Shown piece after piece: positions 47,403 through 56,065 of a DNA stretch of 64,000 nucleotides. Both the position numbers and the translations under genes were made by a program. Origin of the DNA: Rodentibacter ratti (GTDB lineage Bacteria; Pseudomonadota; Gammaproteobacteria; Enterobacterales; Pasteurellaceae); the NCBI RefSeq assembly GCF_002000485.1, contig NZ_MLAJ01000015.1:32977-96976 (forward strand), read 5' to 3'. Every line of letters begins with the position of its first letter. The stretch's first letter is position 1. Below the pieces are notes generated by a model that saw only the letters and a list, made by a program, of their open reading frames with translations, made no database searches and was not told where the DNA came from.

Positions 47403-48887
47403 CTACACCTTTTTCTTCATTAATCCACTCGGTTTACGCCATACTTTGCCTTGTCTGGCAATCAGTTTATCTGCTGCCACAGGCCCCCAAGTACCGGCTT
47501 CGTAATCATGGACTCGTCCGCCATTGGCTTTGTAATCCAAGATAGGTTGAACGAATTTCCATGCGGCATGAACCGCATCCGTACGGGCAAATAGGGTCGC
47601 ATCCCCTTTCATCGCATCGAGCAATAAACGTTCATAAGCGGTTAATACCTGTGCACCGGCAAGATCCGCATAGCGGAAGTCCATCGATACTTCTTTGGCT
47701 TCAAAGCCCGCCCCCGGTTTTTTCAAACCGAAACGCATGGAAATGGCTTCATCCGGTTGAATGCGGATGATAAGTTTATTTTCCGGTGCATTTTGGCTAA
47801 ATACAGGATGTGGCGTGGTTTTAAAGTGAATGACAATTTCTGTCACACGAGCAGGTAAACGTTTACCGGTACGCACATAAAAAGGCACGCCTGCCCAACG
47901 CCAGTTTTCGATTTCACAACGCAACGCCATATAGGTTTCAGTGTGTGAATCTGCCGGCACGCCTTTTTCTTCTAAATATCCCTTCACTATGTTACCGTTC
48001 ACTTCACCGGCAGTATATTGACCCAACACTAGATTATGTTCCACATCTTCTTGCGTAAGTGGACGTAAACAATGCATGACTTTTGCCACTTCATCACGCA
48101 TAGAATCCGCATTGATGATTGCCGGCGGCTCCATTGCCACCATGGCAAGCACTTGGAGTAAGTGATTTTGGAACATATCCCGCATTGCTCCGGAACCGTC
48201 ATAATAGCCACCACGTTCTTCAACGCCAATGGATTCGGCACCGGTGATTTCTACATAATCAATAAAATTACGATTCCAAAGGGGTTCAAACCAGCCGTTA
48301 GAAAAACGCAATACGAGTAAATTTTGAACGGTTTCTTTACCAAGGTAATGATCGATACGGTAAATTTGATGTTCTTCAAAGAAACGGTGAATTTGCACAT
48401 CTAACACTTGTGCGGTTCTTTCATCATAACCGAAAGGTTTTTCCACGATAATACGCTTCCAACCGTATTCTTCCGTGTTCAAACCATGTGCCGCCAGGCA
48501 TTCGGGAATCACGCCATAAAGACTTGGCGGAGTGGACATATAATAGAGCGTATTGCCGCAAGTTTGATATTTATCGTGTAATTCGTCCAAACGGGGGACC
48601 AATTTGCCATAGTCTGCGGCATCTGCCGTATTCACGGCTTGGTAATAAAGATGATGACAAAATTCATCAAGGGTTTCAGGTGAGGTATCTTCATTATTAA
48701 TTAAGGTTTCACGCATTTTCATGCGGAAAGTTTCATCATTAAGTTCCGAACGCGCCACGCCAAGCACTGAAAAGTTCTCGCCCAATCTTCCAATTTTGAA
48801 GAGATTATAAAGTGCCGGAATGAGTTTTCTGTGAGTTAAATCACCGGATGCGCCAAAAATGACGATACAGCTGTTCTCAGTTTGCAT
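47403..48887 (-). CDS. zwf: Glucose-6-phosphate 1-dehydrogenase
   Basis: This 494-residue enzyme performs the first oxidative pentose phosphate step, reducing NADP. The nucleotide motif is [18 protein letters not shown], and the active site is [15 protein letters not shown] (conserved Lys/His). [12 protein letters not shown] and a C-terminal [16 protein letters not shown] are also family-typical. A AAGGATAA site precedes the ATG. It heads the zwf-pgl unit, upstream of the racemase and gnd. Confidence 0.98.
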   Translation of the reverse strand: MQTENSCIVIFGASGDLTHRKLIPALYNLFKIGRLGENFSVLGVARSELNDETFRMKMRETLINNEDTSPETLDEFCHHLYYQAVNTADAADYGKLVPRLDELHDKYQTCGNTLYYMSTPPSLYGVIPECLAAHGLNTEEYGWKRIIVEKPFGYDERTAQVLDVQIHRFFEEHQIYRIDHYLGKETVQNLLVLRFSNGWFEPLWNRNFIDYVEITGAESIGVEERGGYYDGSGAMRDMFQNHLLQVLAMVAMEPPAIINADSMRDEVAKVMHCLRPLTQEDVEHNLVLGQYTAGEVNGNIVKGYLEEKGVPADSHTETYMALRCEIENWRWAGVPFYVRTGKRLPARVTEIVIHFKTTPHPVFSQNAPENKLIIRIQPDEAISMRFGLKKPGAGFEAKEVSMDFRYADLAGAQVLTAYERLLLDAMKGDATLFARTDAVHAAWKFVQPILDYKANGGRVHDYEAGTWGPVAADKLIARQGKVWRKPSGLMKKKV

Positions 48888-48954
48888 AATTATCCTTGTA
48901 AAAATACCGAGTGAAATGACGGGCTATTCTAACGAAAATTCCTCCGCTAACCAA

Positions 48955-49779
48955 TCAATTAAATTGAAAGACCGATGTCCAATTAGCAGATTTATCCGCC
49001 ACCATCACAAAAGAGGGATTAATCAGTATCTCACGTTGATTGTATGTCAATGGCGCAAATTGCGGAGCGAAAATTTGTCCGTTAGTTTCTCCCAATAATA
49101 CTTCCGCCCCTGCCGTATCCCACTCTCCGGTTTGTCCAAGACGAACATAACAATCCACCTTGCCCTCAGCCACTAAAGCCCCTTTCAGACTGCTGGAGCC
49201 CAGCACGACAAACTCATAAGCAAAATCCTTCGATAACATTGAGCGCACTTTTTCTTGCGAAGTGGTGGCGCCCACGGCAATGCGTAATGTTGGGAAGGAA
49301 GAAGTGCGGTTAAGATTCACGATGTTTTTACCCAATTTTTTCACTTGTTCACCTTGTTTTTTAAAGGCACCAAAATTCTCCATCGCATAATAAGTAAGGG
49401 ATAATATCGGGGCGTGAATAACGCTTAACACGGGTTTATTGTTACGGACTAGAGTGATTAAAACGGAAAATTGATCAGTGCGATTAATAAATTGCTGTGT
49501 GCCATCAAGGGGATCGATGAGCCAATATTCTTTCCAGGTTTGGCGTTCCTCAAAAGGAATATGGCAGTTTTCCTCGGAAAGCACCGGCGTTTGGGGGAAA
49601 TGTGCGGTCAGTTTTTCCGTTAAAAATTGACTAACGAAAAGATCCGCTTCGGTGACCGGCGTATTATCTTCTTTAATTTGTACATCAATATGCTGTTGAT
49701 AAAAACGTTGTAGATGATTACCGGCTTGGTAAGCAATTAGTAGAACCTGATTCAGTAAATGTTCATTGAGTGGCAACAT
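48955..49779 (-). CDS. cysQ: 3'(2'),5'-bisphosphate nucleotidase
   Basis: This 274-residue inositol-monophosphatase-fold enzyme removes the 3'-phosphate from PAP/PAPS in sulfur assimilation. Motif A is WLIDPLDGTQQF (D89, D92), motif B is GEWDTAGAEVLL, and the upstream metal ligand is in VLSEEN. I chose the ATG at 49779 because GGGAGG lies 4 nt upstream, ahead of MLPLNEHLLNQ. It is close to the zwf gene (67 bp) on the same strand. Confidence 0.93.
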   Translation of the reverse strand: MLPLNEHLLNQVLLIAYQAGNHLQRFYQQHIDVQIKEDNTPVTEADLFVSQFLTEKLTAHFPQTPVLSEENCHIPFEERQTWKEYWLIDPLDGTQQFINRTDQFSVLITLVRNNKPVLSVIHAPILSLTYYAMENFGAFKKQGEQVKKLGKNIVNLNRTSSFPTLRIAVGATTSQEKVRSMLSKDFAYEFVVLGSSSLKGALVAEGKVDCYVRLGQTGEWDTAGAEVLLGETNGQIFAPQFAPLTYNQREILINPSFVMVADKSANWTSVFQFN

Positions 49780-49809
49780 AAAACCTCCCGACAAAATTTT
49801 TGATAAAAC

Positions 49810-50226
49810 CTAATCACGTGATTTTGTTTTCGGCAATAACCATGGCAAGACAAATAGCGCATAAAATACCATACAGCAAGCACTTAATATCCCTAATGTT
49901 AAACCGCCGTCAGTAATCCATTGCCAAAATGAAGCATCCTGTTCACTCATAAACAATAAATAGAAATAGGATGCAACATTACAATAAAAAAAGCTAATCA
50001 ATGATGAACATAATACTATGGCTGCAATATTATGACGAATATAGCGAAACCTTGTGGCAACCAAGGCAATCAGAAAAGCGGGGATAGTAGCAAGGAAAAA
50101 CGCAGCTATAACATATCGGCTAAATGGTGTCGGCTCCAGATCCGCACCTAAAAACCAAAACAGCGCAGTCACCAATCCTTGTGAAATGAGAGGAAATAAA
50201 ATTAATGTTTTAAGATAAGGTTTCAT
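49810..50226 (-). CDS. Small four-helix membrane protein, tandem copy 1
   Basis: This 138-residue protein has about four hydrophobic segments with a conserved short basic loop (ATRFRYIRHNIAA) and a C-terminal WLLPKTKS. It starts MKPYLKTLILFPLI like the two copies upstream. I do not recognise the family. Each copy is separated by about 20 bp with an identical AGGGAGATTTT ribosome binding site before the start (here directly ahead of 50226). It is nearest to cysQ. Confidence 0.8.
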   Translation of the reverse strand: MKPYLKTLILFPLISQGLVTALFWFLGADLEPTPFSRYVIAAFFLATIPAFLIALVATRFRYIRHNIAAIVLCSSLISFFYCNVASYFYLLFMSEQDASFWQWITDGGLTLGILSACCMVFYALFVLPWLLPKTKSRD

Positions 50227-50245
50227 AAAATCTCCCTACAATTTC

Positions 50246-50626
50246 TTATGATGATTTGGTTTTTGGCAAGAGCCAAGGCAGTATAAATAAAGTGCAAAAT
50301 GTCATAAAGCACATACCCAATAAAGCTCCCCAGAATGAAATAGTAAACTCAATAAGATAGATGATGGTGAGATAATAAAAAAAACTCACTAATGCTGAGC
50401 ATAGTACAATAGCGGCAATGTTATAGCGCATATAACGGAATTTAGTGGTGATCAGGCTAATCAAAAAAGCGGGAATCGCCACGAGAATAAAAACAATAAG
50501 AAAATTTTGGATAAAAGGCAATTGGTAATATGGATCTGCATTCGCATTCAAAAACTCTGCAAGTGCGGTCGCTAATCCTTGCACAATCAACGGAAATAAA
50601 ATTAATGCTTTAAGATAAGGTTTCAT
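50246..50626 (-). CDS. Small four-helix membrane protein, tandem copy 2
   Basis: This 126-residue paralogue of the flanking genes starts MKPYLKALILFPLIVQG and ends ILPWLLPKTKSS. Its basic loop is TTKFRYMRYNIAA. The first hydrophobic segment is encoded over a USS (LATALAEF, ACCGCACTT). An AGGGAGATTTT site directly precedes the start. The middle hydrophobic segment has diverged from copies 1 and 3, so the triplet is not recent throughout. Unknown function. Confidence 0.8.
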   Translation of the reverse strand: MKPYLKALILFPLIVQGLATALAEFLNANADPYYQLPFIQNFLIVFILVAIPAFLISLITTKFRYMRYNIAAIVLCSALVSFFYYLTIIYLIEFTISFWGALLGMCFMTFCTLFILPWLLPKTKSS

Positions 50627-50645
50627 AAAATCTCCCTACAATTTC

Positions 50646-51017
50646 TTATGATGATTTGTTTTTTGGCAAAAGCGATGTCAGCATAAGTAAAGCGAAAAAT
50701 GTTATAACGCACATACACACCAATCCGGGTATAAACGCAATATCTAGTCTATTAGAGAAACAAAATATGAGGATGGTAGGATAAAAAAAGCCCACTAATG
50801 CGGAACACCACACGATAGCAACAATGTTATTGCGTACATAACGGAATTTGGCGCTAATGAGGCTAATCAGAAAAGCGGGAATCGTGATGAAAATAAAAGT
50901 AACGATGGCGTAAATCTCAAAAGGATTGACATTCCTATCCCAAAGCCAAAACAGCACGGTCGCTAATCCTTGTGAAAGGAGAGGAAATAAAATTAATGCT
51001 TTAAGATAAGGTTTCAT
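50646..51017 (-). CDS. Small four-helix membrane protein, tandem copy 3
   Basis: This 123-residue paralogue starts MKPYLKALILFPLLSQG and ends LTSLLPKNKSS; its loop is SAKFRYVRNNIVA. Unlike copies 1 and 2 it has no Shine-Dalgarno: the ATG follows directly on the T run of the OPT terminator. It may be poorly translated or translated through coupling. Unknown function. Confidence 0.75.
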   Translation of the reverse strand: MKPYLKALILFPLLSQGLATVLFWLWDRNVNPFEIYAIVTFIFITIPAFLISLISAKFRYVRNNIVAIVWCSALVGFFYPTILIFCFSNRLDIAFIPGLVCMCVITFFALLMLTSLLPKNKSS

Positions 51018-51019
51018 AA

Positions 51020-51051
51020 AAAATAGGCTATCGGAAAAGATAGCCTATTTT
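51020..51051 (-). terminator. Terminator of the OPT transporter gene
   Basis: AAAATAGGCTATC and GATAGCCTATTTT form a 13-bp stem with a 6-nt loop. On the minus strand TTTTTT follows and the next gene's ATG is immediately adjacent. Confidence 0.85.
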
Positions 51052-51067
51052 AAAGGAATTTTAGGGA

Positions 51068-53068
51068 TTAATCAGATTTTTTCGCACGTAATACACGAGA
51101 AGCAAAAATAATGATCCCCGCAATAAATACCGTTAAGCCCAAGATTTCACTGATACCGCCCCAATTTTCAAGGTTTAGCGCCAGTGGTGCTTCAGAGCCA
51201 CCGGATGTGACGGAAGCCGCAATAATAAAGGCGAGAATCACGCCCATGAGACTTTCACCCACAATCAAACCTGCTGAGAAAAGCGTACCAAAACGTTCTG
51301 CTTTAGCCGAGATTTGTTTATCACCGGTGCGTGCCGCATAGTTTGCAATATGGCGATTAATAAACCAGGCTAAGAATGCTCCAACGACAACCGGTGTATT
51401 AATGGATGGTGGCAAATAGATACCAATCCCCACCGCTAATACCGGTAATGCAAAGGCTTTATTACTCACTTTTTTCAAGAAGGCATCAATAATAATTAAC
51501 ACTGCACCTAACCCCACGCCGGTTAAGATGTACGTCCATTCTAATTGGTTAGTAAAAATACCTTGCGAGATCGTCGTCATAATCGTGGCTTGTGGTGCAG
51601 AAAGGGCTTGCGTAGGATCCATATCAGGACGTGGCAATGCACCACTGAAGCCGTAAGCGTGATATAAAATCTCCAAGACCGGCGCAATCACCAGTGCACC
51701 GACAAAACAACCGATAATCAATGCTACTTGCTGACGCCATGGTGTGGCTTCAACTAATAAACCGGTTTTTAAATCCTGTAAGTTATCGTTAGAAATCGTT
51801 GCCGTGGTGAGAACGATAGAGGCAGTAAAAAGCGTAAGTGCGGTTAAAAATTTCTGACCATCTGTCGTTTCAAATAGCCCCGTAGCATTACCGATAGAAA
51901 CCAATACGAGAGAAATCACGATCACCGAAATAATCCCGATACCGGAAATCGGACTGGATGATGAGCCTACTAACCCCGCCATATAACCGGAAGCCGCTGC
52001 CACAAAAAAGCCGATAAATACGGCTAAGAAGGTACACACCACCACTAATAAAATAGACAGCTCCGGTGAAATAGGCGCTGCTGCAATAAAGTGATGTAAT
52101 GAAATCACGATCAATGCAACGGTTGCAATCAGGATATAAATCATGGTTTTTGGTGAGAGATCGATATCAATGCGATGCTCCGATTCTGATTTACCGCTTT
52201 TCAACATACGGAATGAATGCACCATGCCTTCTACCATGGGTTTCATTAAAACCAATAATGTCCAGATGGCGGCAATACCGATCGTGCCCACACCGATAAA
52301 GCGAACTTTGGTTTTCCATGTACTCATGGCAAAGTCAACTAAGCTCATATCCGTTGGCATATCACCGGATATGGTAAAGAATGGAACGGCAACTCCCCAA
52401 GTCAGCACCAAGCCGACTAACATAGCAATACCGCCTACGATACCGATCAAATAACCGGCACCCAATAACGCAAGAGAGAACCCCATCGGTAATTGGAAAG
52501 CGGCTTTGCCGGTTTGAATCCATGCGCTGGCGCCATCCGCCATTACACGCAAACCATTGGTTAAAAATGCAACAACACCGGCTAATACGCCACCATAAGC
52601 GATGTCTTTTACCCCGGTATCACCTTTGTCGTGATTTCCCGCTTTTAAAATTTCAGCCGCTGCGACACCTTCCGGATAAGGTAAATCGCTATTCACCACC
52701 ATCGCACGGCGTAATGGAATGGTGAACAATACCCCTAATGTACCACCAGAAGCACAAATCAACATCGTCTGCCAAAATGGAAAATCGTTCCAGTAGCCCA
52801 TCATTAACAAACCCGGTAAAACGAAAATAACGGAAGATAACGTCCCCGCTGCAGAAGCCTGAGTTTGCACCATATTATTTTCTAAGATACTGGAATCTTT
52901 AAAGAATTTTAACACCGCCATAGAAATCACAGCGGCAGGAATGGAAGAGGCAAAAGTCATCCCGACTTTTAATCCCAAATAGACGTTAGATGCGGTGAAA
53001 ATCACCGTAATTAACGCCCCAAGAATCATCCCACGAAACGTGAGCTCTTTTAAATTTGAATGAGGCAT
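51068..53068 (-). CDS. OPT family oligopeptide transporter
   Basis: This 666-residue integral membrane protein has about 14-16 hydrophobic segments. The OPT family signatures are visible at both ends: an N-terminal ELTFRGMILGALITVIFTASN cut at LKELTFRGMILGALITVIF, and YPEGVAAAEILKAG in the loop. OPT proteins import peptides or metal-chelate conjugates in proton symport; the bacterial EspB-like type is typical here. The substrate is not established. GGGAAA precedes the ATG. A strong terminator follows. Confidence 0.9.
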   Translation of the reverse strand: MPHSNLKELTFRGMILGALITVIFTASNVYLGLKVGMTFASSIPAAVISMAVLKFFKDSSILENNMVQTQASAAGTLSSVIFVLPGLLMMGYWNDFPFWQTMLICASGGTLGVLFTIPLRRAMVVNSDLPYPEGVAAAEILKAGNHDKGDTGVKDIAYGGVLAGVVAFLTNGLRVMADGASAWIQTGKAAFQLPMGFSLALLGAGYLIGIVGGIAMLVGLVLTWGVAVPFFTISGDMPTDMSLVDFAMSTWKTKVRFIGVGTIGIAAIWTLLVLMKPMVEGMVHSFRMLKSGKSESEHRIDIDLSPKTMIYILIATVALIVISLHHFIAAAPISPELSILLVVVCTFLAVFIGFFVAAASGYMAGLVGSSSSPISGIGIISVIVISLVLVSIGNATGLFETTDGQKFLTALTLFTASIVLTTATISNDNLQDLKTGLLVEATPWRQQVALIIGCFVGALVIAPVLEILYHAYGFSGALPRPDMDPTQALSAPQATIMTTISQGIFTNQLEWTYILTGVGLGAVLIIIDAFLKKVSNKAFALPVLAVGIGIYLPPSINTPVVVGAFLAWFINRHIANYAARTGDKQISAKAERFGTLFSAGLIVGESLMGVILAFIIAASVTSGGSEAPLALNLENWGGISEILGLTVFIAGIIIFASRVLRAKKSD

Positions 53069-53209
53069 AATTTTTCCCTAGGTTAAATAAAAAGACCTTC
53101 ACTTTCCCAAGAAATGGCAAAAAATTCAAGAATTATTTGAATATTTATGCAATTAAATTAGAAAATATTTAATAAATACTCTTTTTATTGGAAAATTATT
53201 GATAGCTTA

Positions 53210-53770
53210 TTATTTTTGGCAGTTCAAATAATCTCTCAACGCATAAAGTGCGGTCAGATTTCTCGCCTCATTGAAATCGGGATGGGCAATTAATTCATCT
53301 AATTTCGCTAAGGGAAAACGGACCAACTCTAAGGGTTCAGGCTCGTCCCCTTCGAGCTTGCAAGGGTAGAAATCCTGCACAACAAAAATATGCATGGGGT
53401 TACGCATATAACTTGGACTGGTAATGACAGTACGTAAAAAATGAATGTGATTTGCCCCAACGCCAATTTCTTCTTTCAATTCACGATTGGCAGCGTCTTC
53501 CGGTGTTTCCCCCACATCAACGCCCCCTTTAGGAAAAGTCAGCTCATAACGTTCCGTCCCCACGGCATATTCCCGAATCATTAAAAGTTCATCACCCTCA
53601 ATAGGCACCATCATCACCGCCTGATGACCGCCCGGTTTAAAGCGTTCGTAAGTTCGCTTTTCGCCATTGCTAAACATTAAATCAACCGCTTGTATTTCAA
53701 ATAAACGGGACTTTGCCACTGTTCGTATCGATAAAATTTTTGGCAATACGGTTTGATCATCCGACTTCAT
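53210..53770 (-). CDS. nudE: ADP compounds hydrolase NudE (Nudix)
   Basis: This 186-residue Nudix enzyme, identical in length to E. coli NudE, hydrolyses ADP-ribose, NADH and related ADP compounds. The Nudix box GGVDVGETPEDAANRELKEE cut at its core GETPEDAANRELKEEIG lies at about residues 82-104. ATG 53770 has an AAGGAAAA site upstream and gives a family-typical N-terminus (MKSDDQTVLPKIL). It is divergent from hslR. Confidence 0.93.
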   Translation of the reverse strand: MKSDDQTVLPKILSIRTVAKSRLFEIQAVDLMFSNGEKRTYERFKPGGHQAVMMVPIEGDELLMIREYAVGTERYELTFPKGGVDVGETPEDAANRELKEEIGVGANHIHFLRTVITSPSYMRNPMHIFVVQDFYPCKLEGDEPEPLELVRFPLAKLDELIAHPDFNEARNLTALYALRDYLNCQK

Positions 53771-53839
53771 AATTTTTCCTTTATTCTGTGATACCATGAA
53801 CGAAAACTGTATCACAAATTGAGCAAAGAGAGATCGCAA

Positions 53840-54226
53840 ATGGAAGAAAAAGACGTTCGCCTTGACAAATGGCTATGGGCTGCCCGTTTTTATAAAACCC
53901 GCAGTCTTGCCAAAGCCATGATCGAAGGGGGAAAAGTCCATTACAACGGGCAGCGGGCAAAAGTCAGCAAAATAGTGGAAGTGGGCGCTATCTTAAAATT
54001 ACGTCAAGGCAACGAAGAGAAAGAAGTGGAAATCTTGGCGTTAAGCGATCAACGCCGTGGTGCACCCGAAGCACAATTACTTTATCGTGAAACGGATCAA
54101 AGTGTGAAAAAACGGGAAGAAATGGCATGGGCGAGAAAAAACAACGCCCTTTCTATGCCTCACCCCGAACGTCGCCCTAACAAAAAAGAACGGCGGGATT
54201 TGTTGAAGTTTAAGCATCAGGTATAA
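53840..54226 (+). CDS. hslR: Ribosome-associated heat shock protein Hsp15
   Basis: This 128-residue protein has an N-terminal S4 RNA-binding domain (VRLDKWLWAARFYKTRSLAKAM, GGKVHYNGQRAKVSK) and a basic C-terminal tail (RRPNKKERRDLLKFKHQV). Hsp15 recycles 50S subunits that still carry nascent chains after heat shock. The ATG at 53840 follows AGAGAGATC. No clear sigma-32 promoter was found in the short gap shared with nudE. Confidence 0.93.
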   Translation: MEEKDVRLDKWLWAARFYKTRSLAKAMIEGGKVHYNGQRAKVSKIVEVGAILKLRQGNEEKEVEILALSDQRRGAPEAQLLYRETDQSVKKREEMAWARKNNALSMPHPERRPNKKERRDLLKFKHQV

Positions 54227-54267
54227 AAAGTGCGGTTGAAAATCTCTCTGTTTTTCAACCGCACTTT
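54227..54267. terminator. USS inverted-pair terminator between hslR and lysA
   Basis: AAAGTGCGGTTGAAAA (54227-54242) pairs perfectly with TTTTCAACCGCACTTT (54252-54267): a 16-bp stem with a 9-nt loop between convergent genes. Confidence 0.85.
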
Positions 54268-54282
54268 ATTTTCAAAGGAGGA

Positions 54283-55530
54283 TTAAACTACCGATTCCAA
54301 CGCCCAAAGTTCTTGCAAACTTTCACGGCGGCGGATTAAATGTGCTTTATCGCCATCCACTAAAACTTCCGCTGTGCGTGGACGGGAATTGTAGTTGGAA
54401 GACATACTCGCCCCATAAGCCCCCGCAGAACATTGCGCAATATAATCGCCCTCCGCAATGGCAAGTTCACGCTGTTTGCCTAAAAAATCAGAGGTTTCGC
54501 AAACGGGGCCCACCACATCATAAATCGCTTTTTGTCTATCCAAAGTGCGGTCAATTTCCACAATGTTCATATAGGCTTCATACAATGCCGGACGAATCAT
54601 ATCGTTCATACCCGTGTCTGTAATGGCAAAATTGCGGCTTTCATTACTTTTCAAATATTGGACTTTTGCGACTAAAATGCCGGCATTGGCGGTAATTGCC
54701 CGCCCCGGTTCAAGGATAATTTCAAGATCCTTATAATCTTTTAATTTTTCCAACAAGGCTTTAGCGTACTCGCTTGGATGTGGCGGATTTTCATCGGTAT
54801 AAGTGACCCCCAAACCACCGCCTAAATCTAAATGCTGCAACGCGATGCCATCTTGTTTGAGTTGCTCCATTAACACAATAAGACGATCTGTCGCATCTAA
54901 AAAGGGTTGCAATTCAGTGAGTTGCGATCCGATATGACAATCCATTCCGCTGATCTTCACATTCGGTAGGCTTGCTGCCAACTTATAGACTTCACAGGCT
55001 TCATCCACACTGACACCAAATTTATTTTCTTTTAAACCGGTGGAAATGTAAGGGTGCGTATGCGCATCCACATCCGGGTTTACACGCAAAGAAATCGGTG
55101 CAATTTTTCCCATTTCGCCGGCAATGAGGTTGATGTGGTGAAGTTCAGACACGGATTCCACATTGAAACAACGAATCCCCACCTCTAAAGCACGCATAAT
55201 CTCTTCGCGAGATTTTGCCACACCGGAAAACACCACTTTCGATGCTTCACCGCCTGCGGCCAATACACGTTCTAATTCCCCTTGGGAAACAATATCAAAA
55301 CCTGAACCTAATTTCGCCATCACACTTAATACCCCAATGTTAGAGCAAGATTTCACAGCAAAACAAATTAAATGGGGATGTGAACCTAAGGCATCGTTAA
55401 ACGCATGCCAATGGCGTTCCAACGTAGCACGAGAATAGACATAAAGCGGTGTACCAAACTGTTCTGCAAGTTGTTGTACCGGTAATTGTTCGGCATAGAG
55501 TTGGTTATTTTGATATTGGAAAAAATTCAT
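54283..55530 (-). CDS. lysA: Diaminopimelate decarboxylase
   Basis: This 415-residue PLP enzyme decarboxylates meso-diaminopimelate to lysine. The PLP lysine lies in CFAVKSCSN. Other motifs are LDLGGGLGV, ILEPGRAITANAG (phosphate binding) and GPVCETSDFLG with the catalytic Cys. The ATG at 55530 follows GGTGAG. It lies 15 bp downstream of lptM, so the two are probably one transcript. Confidence 0.97.
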   Translation of the reverse strand: MNFFQYQNNQLYAEQLPVQQLAEQFGTPLYVYSRATLERHWHAFNDALGSHPHLICFAVKSCSNIGVLSVMAKLGSGFDIVSQGELERVLAAGGEASKVVFSGVAKSREEIMRALEVGIRCFNVESVSELHHINLIAGEMGKIAPISLRVNPDVDAHTHPYISTGLKENKFGVSVDEACEVYKLAASLPNVKISGMDCHIGSQLTELQPFLDATDRLIVLMEQLKQDGIALQHLDLGGGLGVTYTDENPPHPSEYAKALLEKLKDYKDLEIILEPGRAITANAGILVAKVQYLKSNESRNFAITDTGMNDMIRPALYEAYMNIVEIDRTLDRQKAIYDVVGPVCETSDFLGKQRELAIAEGDYIAQCSAGAYGASMSSNYNSRPRTAEVLVDGDKAHLIRRRESLQELWALESVV

Positions 55531-55545
55531 ATTGTGTCTCACCAA

Positions 55546-55662
55546 TTATTGATTTTGTTGTGTTTGTTCTTTTTCCGGAAAATACAATGGCCCTTTCACG
55601 CCACAACCTGTTGCTAACGCACAAACGGCACTTAATACTAAGATTGACAATAATTTTTTCAT
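55546..55662 (-). CDS. lptM: LptM (YifL-type) small LPS-transport-associated lipoprotein
   Basis: The minus strand from the ATG at 55662 encodes 38 residues: MKKLLSILVLSAVCALATGC (C20 lipobox ATGC), then GVKGPLYFPEKEQTQQNQ. The post-lipobox GVKGPLYFP block is the family signature. In E. coli LptM promotes disulfide maturation and activity of the LptD/E machine at the outer membrane. The gene is divergent from cyaY as in E. coli. A GAGGAAAAATG start region fits. Confidence 0.88.
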   Translation of the reverse strand: MKKLLSILVLSAVCALATGCGVKGPLYFPEKEQTQQNQ

Positions 55663-55758
55663 TTTTCCTCTCTCACTCATCGTTAAATCCGCCTTTCACA
55701 AGGGGGTAAAAGGCTTTATAATCTGCCGCATTCTATCAGATTTGAAAGGAAAAACTTT

Positions 55759-56064
55759 ATGAATGTTGCAGAATTTCATCAAAATATTGAACAAATTTGG
55801 CAAAAAATCGAAGAAGAATTAGAAGAACAAGGTGCGGATGTGGATTGCGAAACCCAAGGTGCGGTATTTACCATGACCTTTGGTAATCGCACACAAATTG
55901 TCATCAATAAACAAGAACCTTTATTTGAACTTTGGCTTGCCAGTAAATTAGGCGGTTTTCATTTTGCCTTCAAAAACGGTGAATGGATTTCCAATGACGG
56001 TAAAAATTTTTGGGAAAGTTTAACAGAAGCCTGTGCCGCACACGGTGAGGCTATCCAATTCTAA
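55759..56064 (+). CDS. cyaY: Iron-sulfur cluster assembly protein CyaY (frataxin)
   Basis: This 101-residue frataxin homologue has an acidic first helix (FHQNIEQIWQKIEEELEEQG) that binds iron. Beta-sheet motifs follow (TMTFGNRTQIVINKQEPL, ELWLASKLGGFHF) and the fold closes with WISNDGKNFW. It regulates IscS-driven cluster assembly. AAGGAAAAAC lies before the ATG. Its stop is 1 bp before the recQ start, so the two are likely coupled. Confidence 0.95.
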   Translation: MNVAEFHQNIEQIWQKIEEELEEQGADVDCETQGAVFTMTFGNRTQIVINKQEPLFELWLASKLGGFHFAFKNGEWISNDGKNFWESLTEACAAHGEAIQF

Positions 56065-56065
56065 T

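Larger units (their letters stand above)
50199..51017 (-). repeat. Tandem triplication of a small membrane-protein gene
   Basis: The first 14 codons of the three genes and the linker between copies are nearly identical in DNA: TTTCATAAAATCTCCCTACA occurs at 50221 and 50621, a 400-bp period. The third copy (start at 51017) keeps the same first codons but not the ribosome-binding linker. Confidence 0.85.
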
